This document shows, piece by piece, positions 8,918 to 17,350 of a DNA stretch of 64,000 nt (the first letter of the stretch is position 1; each line of letters starts with the position of its first letter). The stretch comes from Georgenia yuyongxinii. GTDB lineage: Bacteria > Actinomycetota > Actinomycetes > Actinomycetales > Actinomycetaceae. Location: assembly GCF_006352065.1 (NCBI RefSeq), contig NZ_CP040915.1, forward strand, positions 310,001-374,000. Direction: 5' to 3'. The translations under genes and the position numbers were made by a program. The notes below the pieces were generated by a model, which worked only from the letters and a program-made list of their open reading frames with translations, was not told the DNA's origin and searched no databases.

Positions 8918-10297
8918 ATGAAGACGACGACGAGACGACGTGGCATAGCGACCCTGGCGGGTGCCGCGGCGCTGACCCTGGTGCTCACCGCGTGCGGCGC
9001 CGACGATCTCGACGGCGGCACCGGCGGCAACACGGCCGCGGGTGAGGAGACCGACGGGTCCGACGGACCGGACTGCTCCGCCTTCGAGGAGTACGGCACC
9101 TTCGACGGGGAGACCGTGTCGCTGTTCTCCTCCATCCGCGAGACCGAGGCCGACCAGCTCCAGGACACGTTCGCCGACTTCACCGAGTGCACCGGCATCA
9201 CCGTCCAGCACAACGGCTCCGGCGAGTTCGAGCAGCAGATCGTGGTGCAGGCCGAGGGTGGCAACGCCCCCGACCTGGCCGTCTTCCCGCAGCCGGGCCT
9301 GCTGGCCCGCATGGTCGCCGACGGGCACGTCATCCCGGCGCCCGAGGCCGTCGAGGCCAACGTCGACGAGGGTTGGTCGGAGGACTGGAAGGCCTACGGC
9401 ACCATCGACGGCAAGTTCTACGCCGCCCCGCTCATGGCGTCGGTGAAGTCCTTCGTCTGGTACTCCCCGTCCGGGTTCGCCGACGGGGGTTACGAGGTCC
9501 CGACCACCTGGGACGAGCTCATGACCGTCACCGAGGACATCGCCGCCTCCGGCGCCACCCCGTGGTGCGCGGGCATCGAGTCCGGCGGCGCCACCGGCTG
9601 GCCCGCCACCGACTGGATCGAGGACATGGTCCTGCGTGAAGCCGGCGGCGACGTCTACGACCAGTGGATCGCCCACGAGATCCCCTTCAACGACCCGCAG
9701 ATCGTCGCGGCCACCGACCGCGCCGGCTCGATCCTGAAGAACGACGAGTACGTCAACGGCGGCATCGGCGACTCGCGCTCCATCGCCACCACCTCCTTCA
9801 ACGACGGCGGCCTGCCGATCCTCGACGGCGAGTGCTTCATGCACCGCCAGGCCTCCTTCTACGAAGCCCAGTGGCCCGAGGGCACGGACGTCAGCGAGAA
9901 CGGTGACGTGTTCGCCTTCTACCTGCCCGGCCAGACGGCGGACGAGAAGCCGCTGCTGACCGGCGGTGAGTTCGTCGGCGCCTTCAACGACAACGACGCC
10001 ACCCAGGCCGTCCAGGCCTTCATGTCCTCCGGCGAGTGGGCCAACACCCGCGTCGAGATCGGTGGCGTGACCTCCGCCAACAAGGCGGTCGACGCCTCGC
10101 TGGCCTCCTCCGACGTGCTGCGCCTGGCGATCGAGCTGCTGCAGGACGAGGGCGCCGTCGCCCGCTTCGACGGCTCGGACCTCATGCCCTCCGAGGTCGG
10201 CGCCGGCTCCTTCTGGACCGGCATGACCAAGTGGATCGACGGCGCGGACACCACGTCCGTGCTCGCCGAGATCGAGGCCTCCTGGCCCGCCTCCTGA
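8918..10297 (+). CDS. Sugar ABC transporter substrate-binding lipoprotein (family 1)
   Basis: A 459-aa lipoprotein: basic N-terminus (MKTTTRRRG), hydrophobic segment and lipobox LVLTAC with the acylated Cys near residue 26, then an acidic Gly-rich linker. The mature part is an extracytoplasmic solute-binding domain, with TFADFTECTGITVQHNGSGEF, the NAPDLAVFPQPGLLARM segment and a hinge rich in Trp/Tyr (VWYSPSGF). It resembles alpha-glucoside (AglE-like) binding proteins. It acts outside the membrane and delivers a sugar or oligosaccharide to the two permeases encoded next. The start at 8918 is set by the signal peptide and the RBS; the longer upstream frame is intergenic DNA. Confidence 0.92.
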   Translation: MKTTTRRRGIATLAGAAALTLVLTACGADDLDGGTGGNTAAGEETDGSDGPDCSAFEEYGTFDGETVSLFSSIRETEADQLQDTFADFTECTGITVQHNGSGEFEQQIVVQAEGGNAPDLAVFPQPGLLARMVADGHVIPAPEAVEANVDEGWSEDWKAYGTIDGKFYAAPLMASVKSFVWYSPSGFADGGYEVPTTWDELMTVTEDIAASGATPWCAGIESGGATGWPATDWIEDMVLREAGGDVYDQWIAHEIPFNDPQIVAATDRAGSILKNDEYVNGGIGDSRSIATTSFNDGGLPILDGECFMHRQASFYEAQWPEGTDVSENGDVFAFYLPGQTADEKPLLTGGEFVGAFNDNDATQAVQAFMSSGEWANTRVEIGGVTSANKAVDASLASSDVLRLAIELLQDEGAVARFDGSDLMPSEVGAGSFWTGMTKWIDGADTTSVLAEIEASWPAS

Positions 10298-10309
10298 CCA
10301 GGTGACCCG

Positions 10310-10354
10310 CCCGGTGCGGGGGAGCGGCCGGCACGGCCGCCTCCCCGCACCGGG
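10310..10354 (+). terminator. Strong intergenic hairpin between binding protein and permease genes
   Basis: CCCGGTGCGGGGGAG (10310-10324) pairs with CTCCCCGCACCGGG (10341-10354) with one bulged G, and the interior cggccg/cggccg pairs as well. There is no T-run after it, so it is more likely an mRNA-stabilising or partial-termination element that raises binding protein over permease, a usual arrangement in ABC import operons. Confidence 0.75.
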
Positions 10355-10386
10355 CCACCCGGTTCAACGCCACGGGAGGGCATCGC

Positions 10387-11373
10387 ATGGACTTCTTCCT
10401 CAACTCCAAGACCGGCCAGATGCTCCTGGCCCTGATCGTCTTCGCCGCCGTCGTCGCCGCCCTCATGGTCGTGGCCCGGCTGGCGGACCGGTTCGCGGGA
10501 CGCAGCCGCATCGTCTGGACGCTGCTCGTCTTCGCCGGGCCCGCCGCCATCCTGCTCGGCGTGGGCCTGATCTACCCCGCGATCCGCACGATCGTCATGT
10601 CGTTCATGGACCGCCGGTCCGAGACCTGGGTGGGCCTGGCGAACTACGAGTGGGTGTTCACCAACCCCGAGTCCATCCAGTCGTTCGTCAACACGTTCTG
10701 GTGGGTCACGCTGGTGCCGCTGGTGTCCACCTCCGTGGGCCTGCTCTACGCGATCCTCGTGGACGGCAAGCGGTTCGAGCGGACCGCGAAGTCGCTGCTG
10801 TTCATGCCGATGGCGATCTCGTTCGTCGGCGCCGGCATCATCTGGAAGTTCGTCTACGAGTACCGCGGCCCGGCCCAGGAGCAGATCGGCCTGCTCAACG
10901 CGCTCCTCACCAGCCTGGGGATGGAGCCCGTGCGGTTCCTCCAGGACGGGCCGTGGAACACGTTCTTCCTTATCATCATCATGATCTGGGTCCAGGCCGG
11001 GTTCGCGATGGTGCTGCTCTCGGCCGCCATCAAGGGCATCCCCGGTGACATCGTCGAGGCCGCCCGGCTCGACGGCGTGAGCTCCTGGCAGATGTTCCGC
11101 TCGATCACCGTGCCGTCCATCCGGCCCACGCTCGTGGTGGTCCTGACCACCATCTCCATCGCCACGCTGAAGATCTTCGACATCACCCGCACCGTGACCG
11201 GCGCCCGGTTCGGCACCCAGGTGCTCGCCAACCAGATGTACGACCAGTCGTTCACGTTCGGCAACAACGGCGTCGGCTCGGCGCTCGCCGTCGTCATCTT
11301 CGTCCTGGTGATCCCGATCATCGTCTACAACGTCCGCCAGATGCTGCGGAACCGGGAGGTGCGTGGAGCATGA
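10387..11373 (+). CDS. Sugar ABC transporter permease (MalF/AglF type)
   Basis: A 328-aa inner-membrane permease with about seven to eight hydrophobic helices; the first (LLALIVFAAVVAALMVVARL) is an N-terminal extra helix, followed by VWTLLVFAGPAAILLGVGLIYP. The EAA loop that docks the ATPase reads IVEAARLDGVSSWQMFRSITVPSIRP. With the downstream permease it would form the heteromeric channel. The ATG at 10387 has gggagg upstream. The stop overlaps the next ATG by 4 nt. No ATPase gene lies in this operon, so a shared MsmK-like ATPase encoded elsewhere is expected. Confidence 0.93.
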   Translation: MDFFLNSKTGQMLLALIVFAAVVAALMVVARLADRFAGRSRIVWTLLVFAGPAAILLGVGLIYPAIRTIVMSFMDRRSETWVGLANYEWVFTNPESIQSFVNTFWWVTLVPLVSTSVGLLYAILVDGKRFERTAKSLLFMPMAISFVGAGIIWKFVYEYRGPAQEQIGLLNALLTSLGMEPVRFLQDGPWNTFFLIIIMIWVQAGFAMVLLSAAIKGIPGDIVEAARLDGVSSWQMFRSITVPSIRPTLVVVLTTISIATLKIFDITRTVTGARFGTQVLANQMYDQSFTFGNNGVGSALAVVIFVLVIPIIVYNVRQMLRNREVRGA

Positions 11374-12338
11374 GCGGCATGACACCCGCCAACCCCGCGG
11401 TCGCGACGGCGGAACGTCCCTCCGCGCGGAGCCTGCCGGACCCCATGCGGCCGCTGCCCCCGCGCGTCTCCGCGGCGAGCCGGACCAAGTCCATGCTCAC
11501 CAGCCAGGCCGGCTCCGCCGTCGCCATCGTGCTGGCGCTGATGTGGACGGTCCCGACCATCGGGCTGCTGACCAGCTCCGTGCGTCCCGAGGGTCAGATC
11601 CGCAGCACCGGCTGGTGGACGTTCTTCACCGACCCGTCCTTCACGCTGGCGAACTACCAGACCGTGCTGTTCGGGCGCGCCTCCAACGGCCAGCTGGCGA
11701 GCTTCTTCATGAACTCGCTGACCATCACGGTGCCGGCCACGCTCATCCCGCTGGTGCTCGCGACGATGGCGGCCTACGCCTTCTCGGTGCTGCGCTGGAA
11801 GGGCCGCGACACGGTGTTCGTCATCGTGTTCGCCCTGCAGATCGTGCCGCTGCAGATGGCGCTGATCCCGCTGCTGCGGATCTTCTCGGGTTCGCCGCTG
11901 GCCGAGGCGTTCCCGTTCCTACCGATCTGGGTGGCCCACTCCTCCTTCGGGCTGCCGCTGGCGATCTTCCTGCTGCACAACTTCATGGCCGAGGTGCCGC
12001 GCGAGCTCATCGAGGCGGCCCGGGTCGACGGCGCGGGGCACGTGACCGTGTTCTTCAAGGTGATGATGCCGCTGATGGTCCCGGCGATCGCGAGCTTCGC
12101 GATCTTCCAGTTCCTGTGGGTGTGGAACGACCTGCTCGTGGGCCTGACGTTCTCCGGCGGCAACAACGCCATCCAGCCGCTCACCGCCCGGCTCTCTGAG
12201 ATGGCCGGCTCGCGCGGGCAGGACTGGCACCTGCTCACCTCCGGCGCGTTCGTCTCCATGATCGTCCCGCTCATCGTGTTCTTCGCGCTGCAGAAGTACT
12301 TCGTCCGCGGCCTGCTGGCGGGCTCCGTCAAGGGCTGA
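11370..12338 (+). CDS. Sugar ABC transporter permease (MalG/AglG type)
   Basis: A 322-aa permease translationally coupled to its partner (ATGA overlap). A Pro/Ala-rich cytoplasmic N-terminus of about 45 residues precedes the first helix (AVAIVLALMWTVPTIGLLTS). Further helices follow, with the EAA loop near VPRELIEAARVDGAGHVTVF and a typical MalG C-terminus (FFALQKYFVRGLLAGSVKG). It belongs with the preceding permease and binding protein in a carbohydrate importer. The 20-bp inverted repeat beyond the stop separates it from the isomerase gene. Confidence 0.93.
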   Translation: MSGMTPANPAVATAERPSARSLPDPMRPLPPRVSAASRTKSMLTSQAGSAVAIVLALMWTVPTIGLLTSSVRPEGQIRSTGWWTFFTDPSFTLANYQTVLFGRASNGQLASFFMNSLTITVPATLIPLVLATMAAYAFSVLRWKGRDTVFVIVFALQIVPLQMALIPLLRIFSGSPLAEAFPFLPIWVAHSSFGLPLAIFLLHNFMAEVPRELIEAARVDGAGHVTVFFKVMMPLMVPAIASFAIFQFLWVWNDLLVGLTFSGGNNAIQPLTARLSEMAGSRGQDWHLLTSGAFVSMIVPLIVFFALQKYFVRGLLAGSVKG

Positions 12339-12359
12339 CCCGCCTCGCACGCCCCCGTG

Positions 12360-12441
12360 CGCGAGATGTCATCTTCTCCGCGACATGTCTCGGCCATGGC
12401 AGTGCGTCGATGACATCTGGTGGAGAAGATGACATCTCGCG
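12360..12441. repeat. Perfect 20-bp inverted repeat around a 42-bp spacer
   Basis: The left arm CGCGAGATGTCATCTTCTCC (12360-12379) is the exact reverse complement of the right arm at 12422-12441. The spacer contains a further copy of GATGACATCT (12409-12418) in direct orientation to the right arm, 19 bp apart, and a related CGACATGTCTCG. It lies between the permease stop and the isomerase RBS. It could be a terminator/processing stem, a set of regulator half-sites controlling the isomerase gene, or a short repeat element. Confidence 0.85.
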
Positions 12442-12468
12442 TCCCCCCGACGGCAGTCCGGAGGTCCT

Positions 12469-13746
12469 ATGGTCGCCGCGCCCACGACCGACTGGCTCGA
12501 CGCCGAGGGAGACGCGCTCCTCGCCTTCGCCGCCGGCGCCCGCACCCCGCTCGGCTTCGGCGCGCTCGACACCGCCGGCCACGTGCCGGAGCCGCGGCGG
12601 GCGGAGCTGTGGATCACGTGCCGCATGACCCACGTCTTCGCCCTCGGCGCGTTGCGCGGCCGGCCCGGCTGCGCAGCGCTCGCCGACCACGGGGTCGCCG
12701 CACTAACCACCACCTTCGCCGACGCCGAGCACGGCGGCTGGTTCACCGCCGTCGAGCAGGCCGACGGCGGGACGCACCTGTCCGACGGCGGCCCCCACCC
12801 GGGCACCACCGTGCATCCGGCGCCGGGCGACGGCGAGCGCAAGGCCGCCTACCCGCACGCCTTCGTGCTGCTCGCCGCGGCCTCGGCGACCGCGGCAAGC
12901 CGCCCCGGCGCGGCGGCCCTCCTCGACCAGGCATGCGCCGTCCAGGACGCCCACTTCTGGGCGGAGGACGAGGGCATGGTGCGGGAGAGCTGGGACCGCG
13001 CCTTCGCCGTCGAGGAGGCGTACCGCGGGGTCAACGCCAACATGCACACGGTCGAGGCCTACCTCGCGGCCGCGGATATCACCGGCGAGGACCGCTGGCT
13101 CGACCGGGCGCTGCGCATCACCCGCCGCGTGGTCGACGGGTTCGCCCGCGCTCACGCCTGGCGCCTGCCCGAGCACTTCACCCCCGCGTGGGAGCCGACG
13201 CTCGACCACCACCGCGACGACCCCGCCCACCCCTTCCGCCCCTACGGCGCCACGATCGGCCACTGGCTCGAGTGGGCCCGGCTCACCCTGCACCTGCGCG
13301 CCGCGCTGACCGCCCGCCACCGCCCCACCGAGGCCTGGATGCTGGAGGCGCCGCGCGCGCTGTTCGCCGCCGCCACCGCCGAGGGCTGGGCCGCCGACGG
13401 TGCCGCGGGGTTCGTCTACACGGTCGACTTCGACGGCGCCCCGGTGGTGCGCCAGCGCATGCACTGGGTGGTGTGCGAGGCGATCGGTGCGGCCGCCGCA
13501 CTGCACACGGCCACCGGCGAGGCCGACTACGCCCTCTGGTACGCCACCTGGTGGGACTACGCCCGCCGCCACCTCATTGAGGCACCGGGCCGCTGGCACC
13601 ACGAGCTCGCGCCGGACAACACCCCCGCCGCGGGCACCTGGGCTGGGCGCCCCGACGTCTACCACGCCTACCAGGCCACGTTGGTGCCGCGGCTGCCCCT
13701 CGCACCGGCCCTCGCCCCGGCCGTGGCGGCGGGCCTGCTGGCCTAG
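12469..13746 (+). CDS. YihS-like AGE-family sugar isomerase
   Basis: A 425-aa (alpha/alpha)6-barrel enzyme of the N-acylglucosamine 2-epimerase superfamily. From memory it tracks enterobacterial YihS closely along its length: TPLGFG near the start, the ELWITCRMTHV segment (Arg near 52), NANMHTVEAYL (His near 193), LPEHF (His near 236), GHWLEWARL (His265/Glu268) and DVYHAYQ (His near 400), ending LPLAPALAPAVAAGLL. YihS isomerises sulfoquinovose to sulfofructose and also acts on mannose/fructose; which sugar applies here is unproven. The RBS cggagg lies upstream of ATG 12469. Its position behind the sugar importer suggests it processes the imported sugar. Its TAG overlaps the opposite-strand TAG in a CTAG. 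Confidence 0.85.
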   Translation: MVAAPTTDWLDAEGDALLAFAAGARTPLGFGALDTAGHVPEPRRAELWITCRMTHVFALGALRGRPGCAALADHGVAALTTTFADAEHGGWFTAVEQADGGTHLSDGGPHPGTTVHPAPGDGERKAAYPHAFVLLAAASATAASRPGAAALLDQACAVQDAHFWAEDEGMVRESWDRAFAVEEAYRGVNANMHTVEAYLAAADITGEDRWLDRALRITRRVVDGFARAHAWRLPEHFTPAWEPTLDHHRDDPAHPFRPYGATIGHWLEWARLTLHLRAALTARHRPTEAWMLEAPRALFAAATAEGWAADGAAGFVYTVDFDGAPVVRQRMHWVVCEAIGAAAALHTATGEADYALWYATWWDYARRHLIEAPGRWHHELAPDNTPAAGTWAGRPDVYHAYQATLVPRLPLAPALAPAVAAGLLA

Positions 13747-14846
13747 GCGGGGTCGTCCACCACGACCGTGGCCTCCTCCCCGGTCGTGAGGAACCGCGCC
13801 ACCGCCGCCGCCTCCGCATCGACGGCGTCACGCGCGCCCGCGCCGAGCGGGCCGGACGGCGTCACGGTCAGCCGCGCGCCGTCGTCGTGGCGCAGCATCC
13901 ACGTGGCCGCCACCACGCCGTCGACCAGGACCGTGCCGAGGGCACCGCCCGGCCCGTGCGTGGGCGGGCCCACCACCAGGGGGCCGACCCCCATCCGCGA
14001 ACGGTCGGCGTAGCCGAGCAGGGCGTTGTCGTACTCAGGGAGAAACCGCACGGGGGCGGGCACGTCCGGGTCGGGGACCGCCGCGTCCGGCAGGTCGAGC
14101 AGCTCGGTGCCGTCCTCGGCGCGATAGCGGCGCAGGTCGATGGTGTCGGTGACCTCACGCAGCCGGGTGAGCCCGCACCAGGCCTGCGCGTCCCGCACGC
14201 TGGCGGGGCCGAACCCGGCCAGGTAGCGCCGCACCAGCTCCGAGACCGCCATGGCCGACGGCGCCGCGCCCAGCCAGGCCGCCATTGTGGTGAACGCCGG
14301 CGGGCCGCTGCGCCGCCACAGTCCTCGCGGCGTCGCCTGCACCACCGGCTCGAGGTACCCGAACGCCCACCCCAGCGAGGTGCCGTCCAGGTCCGGGAAG
14401 CGCGCGCCCAGCAGGCCGCCCAGCTCGGCGCGGGTGCGGGGTCGCTCCGCCACCAGCTCCCGGGCGACGGCGAACGCCTCGCCCAGGTCGACCCCGCGCA
14501 ACCGCTTGCCCCACGACGTGCTCGCGAACGTCCGGGCCAGCACCGGGGCCATGAGCGGCTGAAGTGCCAGCGCGTCGCGGGCCGTCACCGTGTGCAAGGT
14601 GGTGCGCATGAGCGGTGCCCGGACCACCGACCGGTCGGCCATCGCGGCGGAGAGCGTGGCCGGGTCGAAGTCCGCCAGCCTGCTCCACAGGGCGGTATAC
14701 GGCACACCGGGCACCTGGCCCTGCAGCCCGACGAGGCGCTCGAGGAGGTCGGGCACGCTCGTGTGCGTGCGGGCGAGGAGGCCCTGGCGGTCGAGCGTGG
14801 CGCGGCCCAGCGCCCTGCGCCCGAGCACCGGCCCGTCGGCTGCCAT
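13743..14846 (-). CDS. Winged-helix DNA-binding protein, AlkZ-like (HTH_42) family
   Basis: A 367-aa protein starting at the ATG at 14846 (MAADGPVLGRRALGRATLDR). The conserved LLERLVGLQGQVPGVPYTALWSRL segment carries a Gln-x-Gln, the catalytic signature of AlkZ/AlkX-type DNA glycosylases, which are built from tandem winged helices. Further family features are DRSVVRAPLMRTTLHTV, the RYLAGFGPASVRDAQAWCGL region and the C-terminal barrel (FLPEYDNALLGYADR). Known members remove bulky or crosslinking alkyl adducts, but many relatives are uncharacterised or sit in natural-product clusters. It is divergent from a hydrolase gene and convergent with the isomerase gene, sharing a CTAG stop overlap. Confidence 0.85.
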   Translation of the reverse strand: MAADGPVLGRRALGRATLDRQGLLARTHTSVPDLLERLVGLQGQVPGVPYTALWSRLADFDPATLSAAMADRSVVRAPLMRTTLHTVTARDALALQPLMAPVLARTFASTSWGKRLRGVDLGEAFAVARELVAERPRTRAELGGLLGARFPDLDGTSLGWAFGYLEPVVQATPRGLWRRSGPPAFTTMAAWLGAAPSAMAVSELVRRYLAGFGPASVRDAQAWCGLTRLREVTDTIDLRRYRAEDGTELLDLPDAAVPDPDVPAPVRFLPEYDNALLGYADRSRMGVGPLVVGPPTHGPGGALGTVLVDGVVAATWMLRHDDGARLTVTPSGPLGAGARDAVDAEAAAVARFLTTGEEATVVVDDPA

Positions 14847-14999
14847 GGCCGCGAGTGTGCCACGGTGCGCCCCGTGCCGGACCTGGTCGGCTCCTGGGCT
14901 GGCGGACCGTGGCGGCATCGGCGCTGGCGGACTTGCCGGCACCGCACCGACAGCCCTGTTCCCTTGCTGTCGGTGTCGGTGGCGAGCAACATTCGGAGC

Positions 15000-15800
15000 A
15001 TGGCCGTCGTCGAGGAAGGCACGCTGCGTGGTGGGCTGCCCTATCTGCGGCTCGGACGCGGCCCGGTCCTCGTGGACCTGCCGGGCCTGGAGCCGCGGCA
15101 CGCCAACCCGACGGGCCCGTCCCGCACGCTGCAGCTGCGCCAGCTGGCTCCGCTGGCCGAGCACTTCGAGGTGTGGGTGGTGCGCCGCCCGCCCGGGCTG
15201 CGCGCTGGGGCCACCATGGTCGACCTCGCCGCGATGCACGCCGAGGCGATGGTGGACCGGTTCGGCGGGCCCGTCAGGGTGCTCGGCACGTCCACCGGAG
15301 CCTCGATCGCGCTGCAGCTGGCAGTCGACCACCCGGCGACCGTGCGCCGGTTGGTGCTGCTCGCCGGCGCGTGCCGGCTCTCGGAGACCGGCCGGGCCGC
15401 CCAGCGCCGGATGGCCACCCGCACGGTGATGGGGGACCATCGCCGCGCCTGGGCGGCGACGGCGCCCGTGCTCACCCCGAACCCGGCCGGCGTGGCCGCG
15501 TTGGCGGCGGTGATGTGGCTGACCGGGCCGGTCATGGCACCGGACGACCCCGCAGACATGCTGCGCATGATCGAGGCAGAGGACGCCTTCGACGTCACCG
15601 CCCGCCTACACCTGGTGCGGGCCCCGACGCTCGTGATCGGCGGGGCACGGGACGGGTACTACGGCGCCGAGCTGTTCCGGCGCACCGCCGCCGGGATCCG
15701 GGGTGCCCGGCTGGTGCTGCACCCGCGCCTCGGGCACGCGGGCGTAGCCATGAGCCGCCGGGCGCTGCAGATCGCCGACCAGTTCCTGCGTGAGGACTAG
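15000..15800 (+). CDS. Alpha/beta-fold hydrolase
   Basis: A 266-aa product from the ATG at 15000, with cggag about 3 nt upstream. The nucleophile elbow is GTSTGASIAL (Ser in G-x-S-x-G). A candidate acid lies in VIGGARDGYY and the catalytic His in LHPRLGHAGV near the C-terminus, completing a serine-hydrolase triad. The usual HG oxyanion region is replaced by VDLPGLEPRHANP. The substrate is unknown. The upstream open frame is the antisense shadow of the winged-helix gene, from which it diverges with a gap of about 150 bp. Confidence 0.85.
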   Translation: MAVVEEGTLRGGLPYLRLGRGPVLVDLPGLEPRHANPTGPSRTLQLRQLAPLAEHFEVWVVRRPPGLRAGATMVDLAAMHAEAMVDRFGGPVRVLGTSTGASIALQLAVDHPATVRRLVLLAGACRLSETGRAAQRRMATRTVMGDHRRAWAATAPVLTPNPAGVAALAAVMWLTGPVMAPDDPADMLRMIEAEDAFDVTARLHLVRAPTLVIGGARDGYYGAELFRRTAAGIRGARLVLHPRLGHAGVAMSRRALQIADQFLRED

Positions 15801-15831
15801 TCAGAGCCCACTCGGCAGATCTGGGTCCAGG

Positions 15832-16800
15832 TCAGGCCACCAAGAGGATCTTGCCGAAGGCCCTCCCGGAGTCCAGCAGCACATGCGCCCGGTCCGCCTC
15901 GGCCAGCGGCAACCTGTCGGCGATCACGGGCCGCAGCCGGCCGTCGTCGAGCATCGGCCACACGCGCTCGCGGACGTCGGCGACGAGGGTCGCCTTCTGC
16001 TCGAGCGGCCGTGGGCGCAGGAGCGTGGCGCGAATCGTCCCCTGCTTGCTCAGCAGCTTGCCGAGATCCAGCTCGCCCCTTCGGCCCTTCTGGGTGCCGA
16101 TGATCACCAGGCGGCCCCAGGGGGCGAGCATCTCCACGTTGCCCGGCAGTCCGCCCGCGCCCAGGACGTCGAGGATCACATCCGCCCCGCGGCCGTCGGT
16201 CGCCGCGCGCACTGCCTCGACGACGTCCTCATCCTTGTAGTCGATGGCGACGTCGGCGCCGAGCTCGCGGCACCGCGCCGCCCGGTCCGCGCCGCCCGCC
16301 GTCGTCAGCACCCGCGCGCCGACGGCGACGGCGAGCTGGATCGCGGCCGAGCCCACCCCGCCCGAGCCGCCGTGGACGAGGACCGTCTCTCCGGCGCCGA
16401 GCTCGCCGGCGCGCACCAGGTTGTCCCACGCGGTACACACGGCCTCCGGCAGTGCGGCGGCGTCGACCAGGCTGACGGACCCGGGCACTGGCAGCAGCTG
16501 ACCCGCCGGCACGGCCACGAGCTCGGCGTAGCCGCCGCCAGCCAGCAGCGCGGCCACCTCGTCGCCCACCTGCCAGCCGGTCACGCCCTCGCCCAGCGCG
16601 GCGATCGTGCCGGAGACCTCCAGGCCGAGAATCTCGCTGGCGCCTGGCGGCACCGGGTAGTTCCCCGCACGCTGCAGCACGTCCGCACGGTTCACCCCCG
16701 CCGCGGCAACCTCGACAAGCACCTCGCCGGGGCCGGGCTCGGGGTCGGGGACGTTCGTCAGCGCAAGGTCCTGGTCGGCGGTCACGGTGATGGCACGCAT
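15832..16800 (-). CDS. NAD(P)H:quinone oxidoreductase, zinc-free MDR (PIG3-type)
   Basis: A 322-aa medium-chain dehydrogenase/reductase from the ATG at 16800 (MRAITVTADQDLAL); an in-frame ATG at 16818 would add six residues. The GroES-like N-terminal domain has NRADVLQRAGNYP (typical of the PIG3/TP53I3 quinone reductase group), then LPEAVCTAWDNLV and the NADPH-binding AGETVLVHGGSGGVGSAAIQLA. It lacks the zinc-binding Cys/His set of classical alcohol dehydrogenases. It probably reduces quinones or enals with NADPH in the cytoplasm. It is convergent with the hydrolase gene. Confidence 0.92.
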   Translation of the reverse strand: MRAITVTADQDLALTNVPDPEPGPGEVLVEVAAAGVNRADVLQRAGNYPVPPGASEILGLEVSGTIAALGEGVTGWQVGDEVAALLAGGGYAELVAVPAGQLLPVPGSVSLVDAAALPEAVCTAWDNLVRAGELGAGETVLVHGGSGGVGSAAIQLAVAVGARVLTTAGGADRAARCRELGADVAIDYKDEDVVEAVRAATDGRGADVILDVLGAGGLPGNVEMLAPWGRLVIIGTQKGRRGELDLGKLLSKQGTIRATLLRPRPLEQKATLVADVRERVWPMLDDGRLRPVIADRLPLAEADRAHVLLDSGRAFGKILLVA

Positions 16801-16957
16801 GGGCTCTATCTTGGCCAACTCCCAGCGGTCCGGCGGACAAAGCCGCAGGTGGGTGTCTGCCCGGCCTGGAGATCGTGGCGCGATCCGGATTATCAGGTAC
16901 CGGCCGTCGTCGCCCTAAACTGGTGTGCGCCGCGACGCCCCGTGGGTGCCGTGGCGA

Positions 16958-17042
16958 GGAGGGCTGACAGAGCGGCCGAATGTGACGGTCTTGAAAACCG
17001 TTGTGGGGCAACCCACCAAGGGTTCGAATCCCTTGCCCTCCG
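16958..17042 (+). tRNA. tRNA-Ser (anticodon TGA)
   Basis: The acceptor stem GGAGGGC (16958-16964) pairs with GCCCTCC (17035-17041), with discriminator G at 17042. The anticodon loop is cttgaaa with TGA at 16992-16994, decoding UCA. A long variable arm (tgtggggcaacccacca) gives the class II shape of tRNA-Ser, and the T-loop is ggttcgaatcc. CCA is not encoded. Confidence 0.95.
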
Positions 17043-17170
17043 CTCGCGCGGCTTCCTGCGCGCTGGATGTCAAGCGTGCACGTCCGCGGTGAGGTGAGTG
17101 AGGCGCGGCATGTCCGGTCGGTCGGTTTTGGTCGGGCGTGCCCGCGCCAGGTAACCTGTGCGATGTCCTT

Positions 17171-17259
17171 GGAGACGTCGCATAGTCAGGTCTAGTGCGC
17201 ATCCCTGCTAAGGATGTGACGGGGCAACCCGTCCGTGGGTTCAAATCCCACCGTCTCCG
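17171..17259 (+). tRNA. tRNA-Ser (anticodon GCT)
   Basis: The acceptor stem GGAGACG (17171-17177) pairs with CGTCTCC (17252-17258), discriminator G. The anticodon is GCT at 17207-17209, decoding AGC/AGU. A long variable arm (gtgacggggcaacccgtcc) and the T-loop ggttcaaatcc confirm class II. It forms a cluster with the TGA isoacceptor 128 bp upstream. Confidence 0.95.
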
Positions 17260-17288
17260 CTCGAGGATGTCGCAAGACATCGGCGACA

Positions 17289-17322
17289 GCCCGGACCCGC
17301 AAGGGTCCGGGCATCGTCGTTT
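17289..17322 (+). terminator. Rho-independent terminator after the tRNA-Ser pair
   Basis: A perfect 10-bp stem GCCCGGACCC / GGGTCCGGGC (17289-17298, 17303-17312) with a GCAA tetraloop, followed by the T-rich atcgtcgttt. It ends the tRNA-Ser transcript and lies just before the convergent VOC gene. Confidence 0.88.
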
Positions 17323-17350
17323 CTGACGGCTCGTTCTCGCCAGGTGTGAC

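Noticed and set aside
12360-12441. The 20-bp inverted repeat as the terminal repeats of an insertion sequence
   Set aside because: Only 42 bp lie between the arms and no transposase or target duplication is visible; a MITE cannot be excluded but has no support here.
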